Part shown: positions 46,937-55,354 of the stretch, piece after piece | How positions within the stretch are numbered: the first letter of the stretch is position 1 | How the letters are laid out: each line of letters begins with the position of its first letter | Assembly (NCBI RefSeq): GCF_000341145.1 | Contig: NZ_ANBE01000011.1 | Location: 44,386 to 102,400 of the forward strand | Direction: 5' to 3' | DNA: 58,015 nt | Source: Nocardiopsis xinjiangensis YIM 90004 | GTDB taxonomy: Bacteria > Actinomycetota > Actinomycetes > Streptosporangiales > Streptosporangiaceae | Made by a program: the position numbers and the translations under genes | The notes under the pieces: model-generated | Databases searched by the model: none | What the model was told of the DNA's origin: nothing | The model's input: only the letters and a program-made list of their open reading frames with translations

Positions 46937-46978
46937 TTGGCAGAGCACGATTCTGTACGTACAATCTGTACGGACAAT
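46937..46978 (+). promoter_or_regulatory. kdgT operon promoter with tandem operators
   Basis: TTGGCA (46937-46942), 17-nt spacer, TACAAT (46960-46965): one of the best promoters in the window. Two 12-nt repeats, TGTACGTACAAT (46954-46965) and TGTACGGACAAT (46967-46978), overlap the -10 and start site with a 13-nt period. TGTACGTACA is itself a palindrome. This is how a GntR-type repressor site would look; the regulator could be the GntR gene at 51505. Confidence 0.7.
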
Positions 46979-47031
46979 ATGCGTCACGCCCCGGGTACAG
47001 CCACGCCCGGGGCCCCTGCGAACGGACACTC

Positions 47032-48066
47032 ATGCGCGACAACCACGGGTCACCGGTCCCGCTCTTCCATTGGATGAACAAGATCCCCGGCGGGGCCATG
47101 CTCATTCCCCTGGTCCTGGGTTCGGTCATCGGTACCTTCGCCCCGGCCGCCCTCGACATCGGCAGCTTCACCACCGCGTTGTTCAAGGACAGCGCCATGC
47201 CGCTCATCGCGCTGCTGATCTTCGCCACCGGGACCCAGGTCAGCCTGCGCACCAGCGGGCCCGTCCTGGCCACCACCGGTGTGGTCCTGCTCGGCAAGAG
47301 CCTCGTCCCCGGCCTGCTCGTCATCGCCCTGGCCATGCTCACCGGGCCCGAGGGTGTCCTGGGTATCTCCGTGCTGGCGATGATGGCCGCCGCCACCAAC
47401 GCCAACGGCGGCCTCTGGCTGGCCATCACCGGCCAGTACGGACGCGCCAAGGACCGCGGTGCCTACATCGCCGGCGCCGTCAACGACGGCCCCTTCTTCG
47501 CCCTGCTGTTCATCGGCGCCTCCGGGCTGGGACAGATCCCCTTCGTGACCCTGCTCGCCGCGATCGTGCCGTTCCTGCTGGGCGTCCTGATCGGCAACAT
47601 CGACCACCAGTGGAGCCAGGCCCTCAAGCCGGTCCCCTCGATCGTGATCCCGTTCTTCGCGTTCGCGCTCGGCACCGACATCAACCTCGCCGACGTCGCC
47701 CAGGGCGGCCTGACCGGCATCCTCCTCGGCGCGGTCATCACCCTGATCACCGGCGGGTTCGTCTACCTCGGCTACCGCTTCCTGCTGCGCCGCGGCAAGG
47801 AGTCCGGCATCGGCTTCGCCGCCGGTACCGCCTCGGGCAACGCCGTGGCGACCCCGGCCATCGTCGCCGCCGCCGACCCCTCCTTCGCTTCCTACGTCGG
47901 CACCGCCACCTCCCAGGTCGCGGCCAGTGTCCTGGTCACCGCACTGCTCGCCCCGGTGGTCACCACGTGGGTGCTGCGCCGCGCCGGAGCCCAACCGGCC
48001 CAGGCCGAAAAGAACGAAGAGGCCCCGGTCGAGGCCGAGAGCAACACAGGGGAGGAGCGCTCATGA
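47032..48066 (+). CDS. kdgT: KdgT-family acid-sugar permease
   Basis: 344 residues, about ten membrane helices. Matches the 2-keto-3-deoxygluconate permease family (IPGGAMLIPLVLGSVIGTF, GAVNDGPFFALLFIGASG, FFAFALGTDINL, GTASGNAVATPAIVAAADP). With a DUF1537 kinase and PdxA2 downstream the real cargo is more likely a four-carbon acid sugar than ketodeoxygluconate. ATG 47032; weak Shine-Dalgarno. The ATGA overlap with the next gene implies coupling. Confidence 0.92.
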   Translation: MRDNHGSPVPLFHWMNKIPGGAMLIPLVLGSVIGTFAPAALDIGSFTTALFKDSAMPLIALLIFATGTQVSLRTSGPVLATTGVVLLGKSLVPGLLVIALAMLTGPEGVLGISVLAMMAAATNANGGLWLAITGQYGRAKDRGAYIAGAVNDGPFFALLFIGASGLGQIPFVTLLAAIVPFLLGVLIGNIDHQWSQALKPVPSIVIPFFAFALGTDINLADVAQGGLTGILLGAVITLITGGFVYLGYRFLLRRGKESGIGFAAGTASGNAVATPAIVAAADPSFASYVGTATSQVAASVLVTALLAPVVTTWVLRRAGAQPAQAEKNEEAPVEAESNTGEERS

Positions 48067-49253
48067 CCGGCCCGCACATCGCCGTGGTCGCCGACGACCT
48101 GACCGGCGCGGGAGACACCGCCGTCCAATTCGTGCGCGCCGGGTGGCGGACCGAGCTCCAGCTCTCGGCCTCCGGGACCGCCGCCGAGGTCGTGTCCGTG
48201 ACCACCGACTCGCGTGCCCTGCCCGTCGGCGATGCCGCACAGGCCGCCGGCGAGGCGGTGCGGGACCTGCGCGCCGCCGGGGTCGACCTGCTCTACAAGA
48301 AGGTCGACTCCACTCTGCGCGGTCCCATCCGTGCCGAGATCGACGGCGTCCTGCAGGTCTGGGGCCCCGACGCGGTCGCCGTGGTCTGCCCCGCCTTCCC
48401 CGCCAACGGCCGTACCGTCCGCGACGGGGTCCTGCTCGTCGAGGGGACCGAGGTCCACCGCACCGCCGTGGGACAGGACCCGGTCACCCCGGTCACCGAG
48501 AGCCGTGTGGACGAGCTGCTGGGGGCGAAGTACGTACGCCTGACCGGCACCGACACCCGGCGGGATGCCGAACTCCTGCGCGCTGCCGGGCCCGTGGCGG
48601 TCGTGGACGCCGAGACCGAGGCCGACCTGGGGCGCGTGGCCGCCGCCGTGGCCGCCCTGGGTCCCGACGCGGTACCCGTGGGTTCGGCCGGGCTCGCCGC
48701 CCAGCTGGCCCACGCCTGGGCGCTCCAGCAGCCGCACGGGCCCTCCCTGGTGGTGGTCACCTCGCTGCACAGCAACACCCGCGAACAGGTCGCGTGCCTG
48801 GCCGCCGAGCCCGGAACCCGGGTGGAGCGGCCCGGCGCGGCCGACCTCGCCGACGAAGAGGCGTGGCAGGCCTGGAGCCGCACCGTCCTGGAGCGTTTCG
48901 ACCCGCACGCGCCGCGCCTGGCCCTGGTGGCCCCCGAGGACCGTGACGGAGCCCTGTCCCCCGCGGACGTGGCCCGCCGCCTCGGCGGCCTGGCCGCACA
49001 CATCGCCGAGGAACACACAATCGCCGGCCTGGTCGTCACCGGCGGGGACGGGGCCCGGGCCCTGACCACCCAGATGCAGGCCCGCGCGATCGCCCTCACC
49101 GGCGAGGTCGCACCCGGGATCCCGATCGGGACCGTCTCCGGCGGTCCCCGGCACGGGCTCGCCATCGTCACCAAGGCGGGGGGCTTCGGCTCTCCCACCG
49201 CACTCCTGGACGCCGCCGACACCGTCCGCCACACGAAAGGCCAGAACGCATGA
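48063..49253 (+). CDS. four-carbon acid-sugar kinase (DUF1537)
   Basis: 396 residues. N-terminal sugar-binding DUF1537 part (VVADDLTGAGDTAVQFVRAG, LLYKKVDSTLRGPI, CPAFPANGRTVRDG) and C-terminal nucleotide-binding part (VVTGGDGARAL, VSGGPRHGLAIVTKAGGFG). These kinases phosphorylate D-threonate, L-threonate or D-erythronate at O4. Pairing with PdxA2 fits the D-threonate route (DtnK). ATGA overlaps with both neighbours show a three-gene operon. The exact stereochemistry cannot be told from sequence. Confidence 0.92.
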   Translation: MTGPHIAVVADDLTGAGDTAVQFVRAGWRTELQLSASGTAAEVVSVTTDSRALPVGDAAQAAGEAVRDLRAAGVDLLYKKVDSTLRGPIRAEIDGVLQVWGPDAVAVVCPAFPANGRTVRDGVLLVEGTEVHRTAVGQDPVTPVTESRVDELLGAKYVRLTGTDTRRDAELLRAAGPVAVVDAETEADLGRVAAAVAALGPDAVPVGSAGLAAQLAHAWALQQPHGPSLVVVTSLHSNTREQVACLAAEPGTRVERPGAADLADEEAWQAWSRTVLERFDPHAPRLALVAPEDRDGALSPADVARRLGGLAAHIAEEHTIAGLVVTGGDGARALTTQMQARAIALTGEVAPGIPIGTVSGGPRHGLAIVTKAGGFGSPTALLDAADTVRHTKGQNA

Positions 49254-50290
49254 GCCGTCCCACCGAACGCCCCACGCTTGCCATCACTCTCGGGGACGTG
49301 GCCGGTATCGGCCCGGAGATCACCGCCAAGTCCTTGCTCAACCATCCCGAGGTACGCGAGTACGCCCGGCCCGTCGTCGTCGGTGACGCCGACGCCCTGC
49401 GCCGGGCGGTGACCGCGATCGGCGCCGATCCGGCCGTCGTCAACCCGGTGAGCAGCCCCGAGGACGCCGCCGACGAGCCCGGGGTCATCGACCTCGTCCA
49501 GACCGGTCCTTCCCTGGGGCACGTGGCCCTGGGCGAGCTCAGCGCCGAGGCCGGCGACGGGGCCGCACGTTTTGTCATCGAAGCGGTCGACCTGGCCAAG
49601 CGCGGCCTGGTCGACGGCATCGTCACCCCGCCGCTGAACAAGGCCGCCATGCACATGGGCGGCCACCCCTGGCCCGGGCACACCGAGCTGCTCGCCCACG
49701 AGTTCGGTGTGAGCGACTACAGCCTCGTGCTGTCCGCCGGTGAGCTGTCCTTCTTCCACCTGACCACGCACGTGTCGCTGCGCCAGGCCATCGGGGACAT
49801 CACCCAGGAGCGGACCCTGGAGGTCCTGCGCCTGATGAGCGCCTTCGCCAAGGCCCAGGGCGAGGCGGACGAACCCATCGGTGTGGCCGGGCTCAACCCG
49901 CACGCCGGGGAGAACCGCCTGTTCGGCGACGAGGACGCCGACGTACTGGAGCCCGCGATCGAACGCGCCCGCGCCGAGGGCATCAACGCCCACGGCCCGC
50001 TGCCCGCCGACGCGCTCGTGCCCGCCGCCGTCAACGGCAAGTGGAAGTTGGTCGCGGTCTGCTACCACGACCAGGGCCACGCGCCCTTCAAGGCGGTCTA
50101 CGGCGACGACGGCGTCAACATCACCGCCGGCCTGCCCGTCGTTCGGGTCTCCGTGGACCACGGGACCGCCTTCGACATCGCCGGGCAGGGCATCGCCCGC
50201 GAGGCGAGCCTGGTACTGGCGATGCGCCGCGCCGCAGAGCTGGCCCCCGGCTGGCGCCACGTGTGGAGGGCGACCAATTCCGGCACCTGA
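49250..50290 (+). CDS. pdxA2: PdxA2-type 4-phospho-acid-sugar dehydrogenase
   Basis: 346 residues. Belongs to the PdxA family (TLGDVAGIGPEI, PLNKAAMHMGGHPWPGHTELLA, GLNPHAGENRLFGDED, CYHDQGHAPFKAV with metal-binding His). Context with a DUF1537 kinase points to PdxA2, which oxidises and decarboxylates D-threonate 4-phosphate to dihydroxyacetone phosphate and CO2, rather than to pyridoxine synthesis. ATGA overlap with the kinase gene. Confidence 0.93.
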   Translation: MSRPTERPTLAITLGDVAGIGPEITAKSLLNHPEVREYARPVVVGDADALRRAVTAIGADPAVVNPVSSPEDAADEPGVIDLVQTGPSLGHVALGELSAEAGDGAARFVIEAVDLAKRGLVDGIVTPPLNKAAMHMGGHPWPGHTELLAHEFGVSDYSLVLSAGELSFFHLTTHVSLRQAIGDITQERTLEVLRLMSAFAKAQGEADEPIGVAGLNPHAGENRLFGDEDADVLEPAIERARAEGINAHGPLPADALVPAAVNGKWKLVAVCYHDQGHAPFKAVYGDDGVNITAGLPVVRVSVDHGTAFDIAGQGIAREASLVLAMRRAAELAPGWRHVWRATNSGT

Positions 50291-50301
50291 CCGGGGGCCG
50301 A

Positions 50302-50355
50302 GGAAGGACGACGGATGCACCATCCCCTCGGGAAACGGTGATCCGTCGTCCTTCC
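50302..50355 (+). terminator. long-stem terminator of the kdgT operon
   Basis: GGAAGGACGACGGAT (50302-50316) pairs perfectly with ATCCGTCGTCCTTCC (50341-50355); an inner CACC / GGTG extends it past one bulge. Ten nt after the pdxA2 stop. Confidence 0.9.
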
Positions 50356-50582
50356 GCAACGAGACCGCGCTCGAGCGGGCCGGGATGCGGTAGTTGGCCC
50401 AGCGTTGCTGACCACGACGCCCAGCCCGCGTCCGCCCCGACAGGTGAAGAAGAAGGTCAAGTCGCCGGCGGAGAAGGAGCTCGGCGGTCTCAGAAAGAGG
50501 GGCCGCTGAGCCGGCTCCCGGTCGGGCCGACTCAGCGCCTTCCCGGCCTGTCCGCCCGGGTCGGGTCCGCAGAGCGCGCCGG
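50356..50582. other. gene-free stretch
   Basis: 227 nt between the kdgT operon terminator and the MerR gene. Nothing with a ribosome site or conserved look; a 21-codon Lys-rich frame (50444-50509) lacks a Shine-Dalgarno. Confidence 0.4.
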
Positions 50583-51368
50583 TCAGGAATGTGCCTGCTG
50601 GGCGCGGGTGATGAAGTCGATCGCCTCCTGTGAGGGCCCGCCGTGGGACTGGACCTCCTCGGCGTGTTCCTCACGCATCCGGTACAGGGAGTCGCGCATG
50701 TCGGCGTCGCCCCGGTGGAAGCCGTGCAGGAGTTCGGCCCAGCGCCGCGCCAGTTCAGCGGCCTCCGCGGAGGCCGGGTCGGTGCCGGCGGCAACGGCGG
50801 ACCCGACGTCGGCCAGGAGCGCCGGCCAGGCGTCGATGACGTCGGTGACGGCATCGCTGTGCGTGGCCCGCCTCCGCTCCAGCTCCGCGATCTGTTCCGG
50901 TGTGAAATGGGCGTTGAAGGTCTCGTTCACGGTGGTCATCCCTTCGATGAGTTCCAGCAGCGCGGGGGCGTCCAGTCCGGGTCCGGTCCGGGCCGTGGCG
51001 ACCAGGGCGGTGAGTGTGCCGCGCAGGTCGTGCAGGACCCGCAGGCGGTGTTCCACCTGGGCGAGTTGCTCGGCGAGCAGATCTCCCAAGGGCGGGAGCG
51101 AGCCTGCGGTGGACGGAGCGGCATCGAGCAGTCCGCGGATGCGTTCCAAGGACAGGCCCAGCTCACGCAGGGCGAGCACCTGGTAGAGGCGCTCCACCTC
51201 CTCCGTGCCGTAGAGGCGGTGGCCCGCACCGTTGCGCCGGGCGGGCAGCACCAGTCCGACCTGCTCGTAGTGGTGCAGGGTACGCACCGTCAACCCGGTC
51301 CGGCGGGCCAGTTCGCCCACCTTCCAGGCCTGTCCACCCGGCCCGCCCGGGTCTGCGCCGCTCCCCAT
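50583..51368 (-). CDS. TipA-like MerR regulator
   Basis: 261 residues. N-terminal MerR winged helix (WKVGELARRTGLTVRTLHHYEQVGLV, residues 15-40), dimerisation coiled coil (about 90-135), and a C-terminal TipAS-like domain (FNAHFTPEQIAELERRR, AELARRWAELLHGFHRGD). TipA-type proteins bind thiopeptide antibiotics and activate their own promoter. ATG 51368 with AGGAGGGG upstream. Its promoter has the 19-bp spacer typical of MerR targets, so autoregulation is likely. Confidence 0.93.
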   Translation of the reverse strand: MGSGADPGGPGGQAWKVGELARRTGLTVRTLHHYEQVGLVLPARRNGAGHRLYGTEEVERLYQVLALRELGLSLERIRGLLDAAPSTAGSLPPLGDLLAEQLAQVEHRLRVLHDLRGTLTALVATARTGPGLDAPALLELIEGMTTVNETFNAHFTPEQIAELERRRATHSDAVTDVIDAWPALLADVGSAVAAGTDPASAEAAELARRWAELLHGFHRGDADMRDSLYRMREEHAEEVQSHGGPSQEAIDFITRAQQAHS

Positions 51369-51419
51369 GTCCGCCCCTCCTCGTCGCTGCTGCGCCGCTC
51401 GTCGCGGCACTGGAGGAGC

Positions 51420-51450
51420 ACGTTATTTCCTGACGTCGCGTGAGGTGCAA
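51420..51450 (-). promoter_or_regulatory. MerR-type autoregulated promoter (19-bp spacer)
   Basis: Minus strand: TTGCAC (51450-51445), 19-nt spacer, TAACGT (51425-51420), 52 nt upstream of the MerR start. The spacer region holds the dyad CCTCACG.CG.CGTCAGG (pattern CCTnACGnnnnnCGTnAGG, 51445-51429). MerR proteins twist such over-long promoters into register. Confidence 0.75.
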
Positions 51451-51504
51451 GACCCGGCCCGCCGCGGGGCCCGTGAGGCCCGTGACCGCGCCAGGAGCCC
51501 TAAA

Positions 51505-52401
51505 ATGGCGCCCATGCCTGTCGACCGCTCCGAGACCCGCCCCCTGCACGCCCAGGTGGCCGACGCCCTTCGCGCGGAGATCCGGGACCGGTCGATACCC
51601 CCGGGTGAGACCCTGCCCAGCGAGGCCGCCCTGCGCGAGCGCTACGGGGTCTCGCGCAGCGTGGTCCGCCAGGCCCTGGGCACCCTCATCGACGAGGGCA
51701 CGGTGCACCGTGCGCGCGGGCGCGCCCCCGTGGCGGCCGCTCCCACCGAACACCACCGGCTGGTGCAGCGGGTCACCGGGCTGCACGACCAGTTCTCCTC
51801 GGAGGGGCTGCGCCTGTCCACAGCGGTGGTCTCGCTCGTCCACGTCCGTACCGCTCCGCCCGCGGCCACCCGCCATCTGGGCACGGACGAGCTGCTGCGT
51901 CTGGAACGCCTGCGTTCGGTCGGCGGCGAGCCCCTCTCGCACGTGCGTACGTGGTTGCCCCGCCGCCGGTTCGCCGGGCTGACCGACCGGATGCTGGACG
52001 ACGCCTCCCTGCACCGGGTCATGCGCGATTCCTTCGGCGCCTCCCCCACGAGCGGCCGGCGCCAGATCCGTGCGGTGCCGGCCGACCCGCGTATCGCCCG
52101 CGGCCTCGACGTGCCCGCCCAGTCGCCGCTGTTGTTGCTGGAGGGCGGCACTTTCGACCAGGACGGTTCCCCCTTGGAGTGGTTCGAGAGCTGGCACCGT
52201 TCCGACCGTGTGGTCTTCGACATCGAGGCCCAGGACGGCGTGGACCGGGTCAGCCTCGCTCCCCCGGCGGGAGCGGCCTCCTCCGCGCCGGTGCCCGCCC
52301 CGCCGGAGGAGGAGCGCTGCCAGGACCGGCCCCTGGAACGCGCCTGGGACCTGGTGGAGGAGCTGCGCACCGAGCTGGCGCACCTGCGCCGACGGGGCTG
52401 A
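51505..52401 (+). CDS. GntR/HutC-family regulator
   Basis: 298 residues. Winged helix-turn-helix RPLHAQVADALRAEIRDRSI, GETLPSEAALRERYGVSRSVVRQAL (about 10-70) and a UTRA effector domain (about 90-245: LERLRSVGGEPLSHVRTWLP, QSPLLLLEGGTF). A C-terminal tail of 45 residues is Pro/Glu-rich then helical. ATG 51505 has AGGAG 7 nt upstream. Divergent from the TipA-like gene; possible regulator of the kdgT operon (inference). Confidence 0.9.
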   Translation: MAPMPVDRSETRPLHAQVADALRAEIRDRSIPPGETLPSEAALRERYGVSRSVVRQALGTLIDEGTVHRARGRAPVAAAPTEHHRLVQRVTGLHDQFSSEGLRLSTAVVSLVHVRTAPPAATRHLGTDELLRLERLRSVGGEPLSHVRTWLPRRRFAGLTDRMLDDASLHRVMRDSFGASPTSGRRQIRAVPADPRIARGLDVPAQSPLLLLEGGTFDQDGSPLEWFESWHRSDRVVFDIEAQDGVDRVSLAPPAGAASSAPVPAPPEEERCQDRPLERAWDLVEELRTELAHLRRRG

Positions 52402-52407
52402 GGGCCA

Positions 52408-53097
52408 TCAGTCGCCGAACTCCAGCAGCCGTTCGAAGGAACCACCCGGGCGCGCGCGTGTGGGCAGGGCCTCCACGAACGGCAGGAGTTCGTGCTGGGC
52501 GACCCCGTGCACCCGGCGCAGTTCGGCCACGGGGTCGGGGTGCTCGTCCACCCTCAGGTCCAGGTAGGGGTAGGGGTTGCCGGTGTGCACGTACAGTGCG
52601 GCACTCTGTCGTCCCCGACGATCGCCCCCCGCCTGTTGCCCGGCCTCCAGGGCGCTGAGCAACCGTTCGTCCATGGGTTCCTCCGCCGTCGCCTCGAATC
52701 GGGCGGCCATCGCGTCGAGCGTGTCGGCCCCGGTGAGGATGTTGCCTGCCACGGCGTAGCCCTCACCCAGCCGGTGGCCGCTCCACGGGTGGGTCTGTTC
52801 ACCGGTATGGGCGGCCGGGCGGCCCTCGGTGTCGACCAGGGCGACCTGGCGCGAGTCCACGTCCGGGTCGGTGGCCAGGACCTGCTCCAGCGCGTCTTCT
52901 GCGGGGCCGGACCGCAGCAGCTCCAGGGCGTCGGCGCCCAGCAAGGGGTTGATCAGCGCCTGGGTGGCCACGGCACCGGCCCGCGCGTGGGCGAACACGG
53001 TGAACGCACCGATCGCCGGCATCCGACTGCTGATGGCGACGCCGCACGTGCCCGTGGCGGGGTCATGGGCCACGAGCGTGAAGGTCCCTGCGTACAA
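52408..53097 (-). CDS. DUF1028 family protein
   Basis: 229 residues from TTG 53097 (GAGG 4 nt upstream). The DUF1028 pattern is clear: FTLVAHDPATGTCGVAISSRMPAIG, AHARAGAVATQALINPLLG, AVAGNILTG, and ALEAGQQAGGDRRGRQSAALYV. This is an N-terminal-nucleophile-like hydrolase fold of unknown activity. Stop lies 6 nt from the convergent GntR gene. It follows the cupin gene by 40 nt, probably one operon. Confidence 0.88.
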   Translation of the reverse strand: MYAGTFTLVAHDPATGTCGVAISSRMPAIGAFTVFAHARAGAVATQALINPLLGADALELLRSGPAEDALEQVLATDPDVDSRQVALVDTEGRPAAHTGEQTHPWSGHRLGEGYAVAGNILTGADTLDAMAARFEATAEEPMDERLLSALEAGQQAGGDRRGRQSAALYVHTGNPYPYLDLRVDEHPDPVAELRRVHGVAQHELLPFVEALPTRARPGGSFERLLEFGD

Positions 53098-53137
53098 CCG
53101 GCCTCGCTTTCGGTTCGGAGCGTGGGCCGACCCGGGC

Positions 53138-53506
53138 TCACTGTCCGTACTCGCCCGGGCCTCGGTGTACCGGGTGGAGCAGGTGGATGAGGATGCGGGC
53201 CGCGCCCCCGACCGGGGTGAGTGCGTGCGGGACCCCGGCGGCGACGTGGACGATACCACCGGCCCCCAGATCGTGGCCCTCGCCCTCGATGTCGAAGCGC
53301 ACGCGGCCTTGGAGCACCTGCACCACGGTCGGTGAGGGGGCGCGGTGTTCGGCCATCTCCGCGTCCAGTACCAGGTGCATGATGCGTACGTCCTGCCCGG
53401 AGTACAGGCGTTCGGGGGACACTCGCCCCTCTTGGCCCGGGTTGCTCTCCTGCAGCTGTTCGATGCCGGTGCTGACGAGGTTGAACTGCGGGTTCTCGTG
53501 CGCCAT
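53138..53506 (-). CDS. cupin-domain protein
   Basis: 122 residues. Single beta barrel: MHLVLDAEMAEHRAPSPTVVQVLQGRVRFDIEG is cupin motif 1 (His/Glu-type metal ligands only partly present) and HVAAGVPHALTPV is motif 2. May bind a metal and small ligand; substrate unknown. AGGGAGAA upstream of ATG 53506. Co-oriented with DUF1028. Confidence 0.85.
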   Translation of the reverse strand: MAHENPQFNLVSTGIEQLQESNPGQEGRVSPERLYSGQDVRIMHLVLDAEMAEHRAPSPTVVQVLQGRVRFDIEGEGHDLGAGGIVHVAAGVPHALTPVGGAARILIHLLHPVHRGPGEYGQ

Positions 53507-53531
53507 GGCGGTTCTCCCTGGGCTCGACTCG

Positions 53532-53553
53532 GCTCGACCTTCGTCGAGCTTTT
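53532..53553 (+). terminator. hairpin with T-tract in a divergent intergenic region
   Basis: GCTCGAC-CTTC-GTCGAGC followed by TTTT, the form of an intrinsic terminator on the plus strand. It lies between the divergent cupin and antiporter genes, about 160 nt upstream of the antiporter start, so it may attenuate the antiporter leader. Confidence 0.5.
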
Positions 53554-53714
53554 CACGGTCCGTTGCCGCAGGGCGCCCATCCTCGCCTCGGCGTGCCCGC
53601 GAGCGTCCTCTGGCTTGTCCGTCTTCGTGCTGACACGATCGCTCCCACTGCCGGAACAGCTCTGTGTCCGGTCCGGCGGAGCCCCGAGCGGCACGGAGAG
53701 GAAGGTCGAACCCG

Positions 53715-54992
53715 TTGGCCGTCGTCCTGGCGATCTCGGTTTTGTTCCTGGGTTATGCGCTCATCTCCGGGTGGACACGGGGTGCCTGGTTGACGGCTCC
53801 GATGGTCTTCGTCACCGGCGGCCTGGTGCTGGGTCCGGCCGGCACCGGGGTCCTGGACGGCACGGTGCCCGGCCAGGTGGTACGGATCCTGACCGAGGCC
53901 ACTCTCGTGCTGGTGCTCTTCAGCGACGCCGTCCGGATCGACCTGCGCGCTCTGCGCCGGGACTACCACCTCCCGCTCCGGCTGCTGGGCGCGGGCCTGC
54001 CGCTCGGTGCGGCCCTGGGCGCCTTGTTGGCATGGGGCCTGCTGCCCACCCTCGGGCTGCTCGGGGCGGTGCTGCTCTCGGCGGTGCTGATTCCGACCGA
54101 TGCAGCCCTGGGTGAGTCCGTGGTGGCCGACGAGCGTCTACCGGGGCGCATCAAGCAGGGCTTGAACGTGGAGAGCGGTCTCAACGGCGGCCTCGTCCTG
54201 CCCGTGGTGGTGGTCCTGTCCGCGATGGCGGGCAACCTGGAGGATGCGGCCGATTCGGCCCCGGACTGGGTGTTCATGACCGCGCAGGAGGTTGCTCTGG
54301 GGCTGCTGATGGGGTTGGCCGTCGGCGGTCTGGGGGGCCGGGCGCTGGTCCTGGCCGACACCGCCGGATGGATCAACGGGACCTACCGGCGCCTGTTCCC
54401 CCTGGCGCTGGCCGCCGTGGCCTACACCGCGGCCGAGACGATTCAGGGCAACGGCCTGTTGTCCGCGTTCGCCGCCGGGCTCCTGTTCGGTACGGCCGCC
54501 CGCAGCGATCGCAGGTTCGTGCACCAGTTCACCGAACGCGAGGGGGAACTGGTCAGCATGCTCACCTTCCTGCTCTTCGGCGCGTTGGTCATCGGTCCCC
54601 GGCTCGGTGACGTCGACTGGCGGATCGTGGTGTACGCCGTGCTGAGTCTTGTGGTGGTGCGTCCGCTGGCTGTGGCTGTGGCCACGCTCGGTACCCGGCT
54701 GCGTCTGGAGACGGTGCTCTTCCTGGGCTGGTTCGGGCCGCGCGGGTTGGCCTCGATCGTGTTCGCGCTGATGGTGGTCGAGCAGTTCGACACCGCGGTC
54801 AGTGACCGGATCCTGGTGGCCGTCGGGGTGACGGTGCTGCTCAGCGTGTACGCGCACGGCATCACCGACACGCCCTGGACCCGGTCCTACGCCCGTCGTG
54901 CGCAGGACCTGCCCTCCTCGGCCCCCGAGAACGCGGAGGTCACCGAGCACCCCCGCCGTTGGCCTGATCCGGGCCCTCCCCCGGAGCGGTAG
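53715..54992 (+). CDS. Na+/H+ antiporter (CPA1/NhaP-like)
   Basis: 425 residues, about 12 membrane helices. Family motifs: LFSDAVRIDLRALRRDY, AVLIPTDAALGESVVADERLPGRIKQGLNVESGLNGG (broken transport helix region) and LFLGWFGPRGLASIVFALM. Exchanges Na+ or K+ for protons. TTG 53715 is chosen because GAGGAAGG lies about 9 nt upstream; a GTG at 53664 would add 17 residues. Followed by a terminator. Confidence 0.9.
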   Translation: MAVVLAISVLFLGYALISGWTRGAWLTAPMVFVTGGLVLGPAGTGVLDGTVPGQVVRILTEATLVLVLFSDAVRIDLRALRRDYHLPLRLLGAGLPLGAALGALLAWGLLPTLGLLGAVLLSAVLIPTDAALGESVVADERLPGRIKQGLNVESGLNGGLVLPVVVVLSAMAGNLEDAADSAPDWVFMTAQEVALGLLMGLAVGGLGGRALVLADTAGWINGTYRRLFPLALAAVAYTAAETIQGNGLLSAFAAGLLFGTAARSDRRFVHQFTEREGELVSMLTFLLFGALVIGPRLGDVDWRIVVYAVLSLVVVRPLAVAVATLGTRLRLETVLFLGWFGPRGLASIVFALMVVEQFDTAVSDRILVAVGVTVLLSVYAHGITDTPWTRSYARRAQDLPSSAPENAEVTEHPRRWPDPGPPPER

Positions 54993-55110
54993 GAGGTGTG
55001 CCGAAGTCGGCCGGAGCTGGAACGAGCGTTCGGGCCGGACGCCACGGACGGCCCCGCGGTACCGGCTCTGTTCGAACCGGCCCTGTCGAACCGGCCCCGC
55101 GAAGGTCTTC

Positions 55111-55134
55111 GGTGGCTGAGCCGGGTCAGCCACC
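55111..55134 (+). terminator. terminator after the antiporter
   Basis: Perfect 9-bp stem GGTGGCTGA / TCAGCCACC. The 362-nt gap 54993-55354 also has a tandem 12-nt repeat TCGAACCGGCCC (55072 and 55086); the rest must carry the promoter of the next gene, not resolved. Confidence 0.65.
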
Positions 55135-55354
55135 GGTCGGTTCTGAGGGTCGGTCCGTCGTGTGTCCGTGAGAGGACTGCGGCCACGGGCGTGCGACTCG
55201 GTTCCGGCGGTTTCAGGACCTGGGCCCGGATGGGCCTACCCGAGGAACACACATCGACTCCGTGCGTGACCACAAGCGGACAATCGACCACAGAAGCGCA
55301 CCGAAAGGGGAATGCCTCTCCACACAGCCACAGAGCGACCCACGAGGTGAAGCG

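Noticed and set aside
50444..50509. 21-codon Lys-rich frame (GTG AAG AAG AAG...) after the kdgT operon
   Set aside because: No Shine-Dalgarno, no promoter, no recognisable family; likely chance.
55072..55097. Tandem 12-nt repeat TCGAACCGGCCC
   Set aside because: Only two copies in GC-rich sequence beyond the antiporter gene; no sign of a CRISPR, iteron or operator function.
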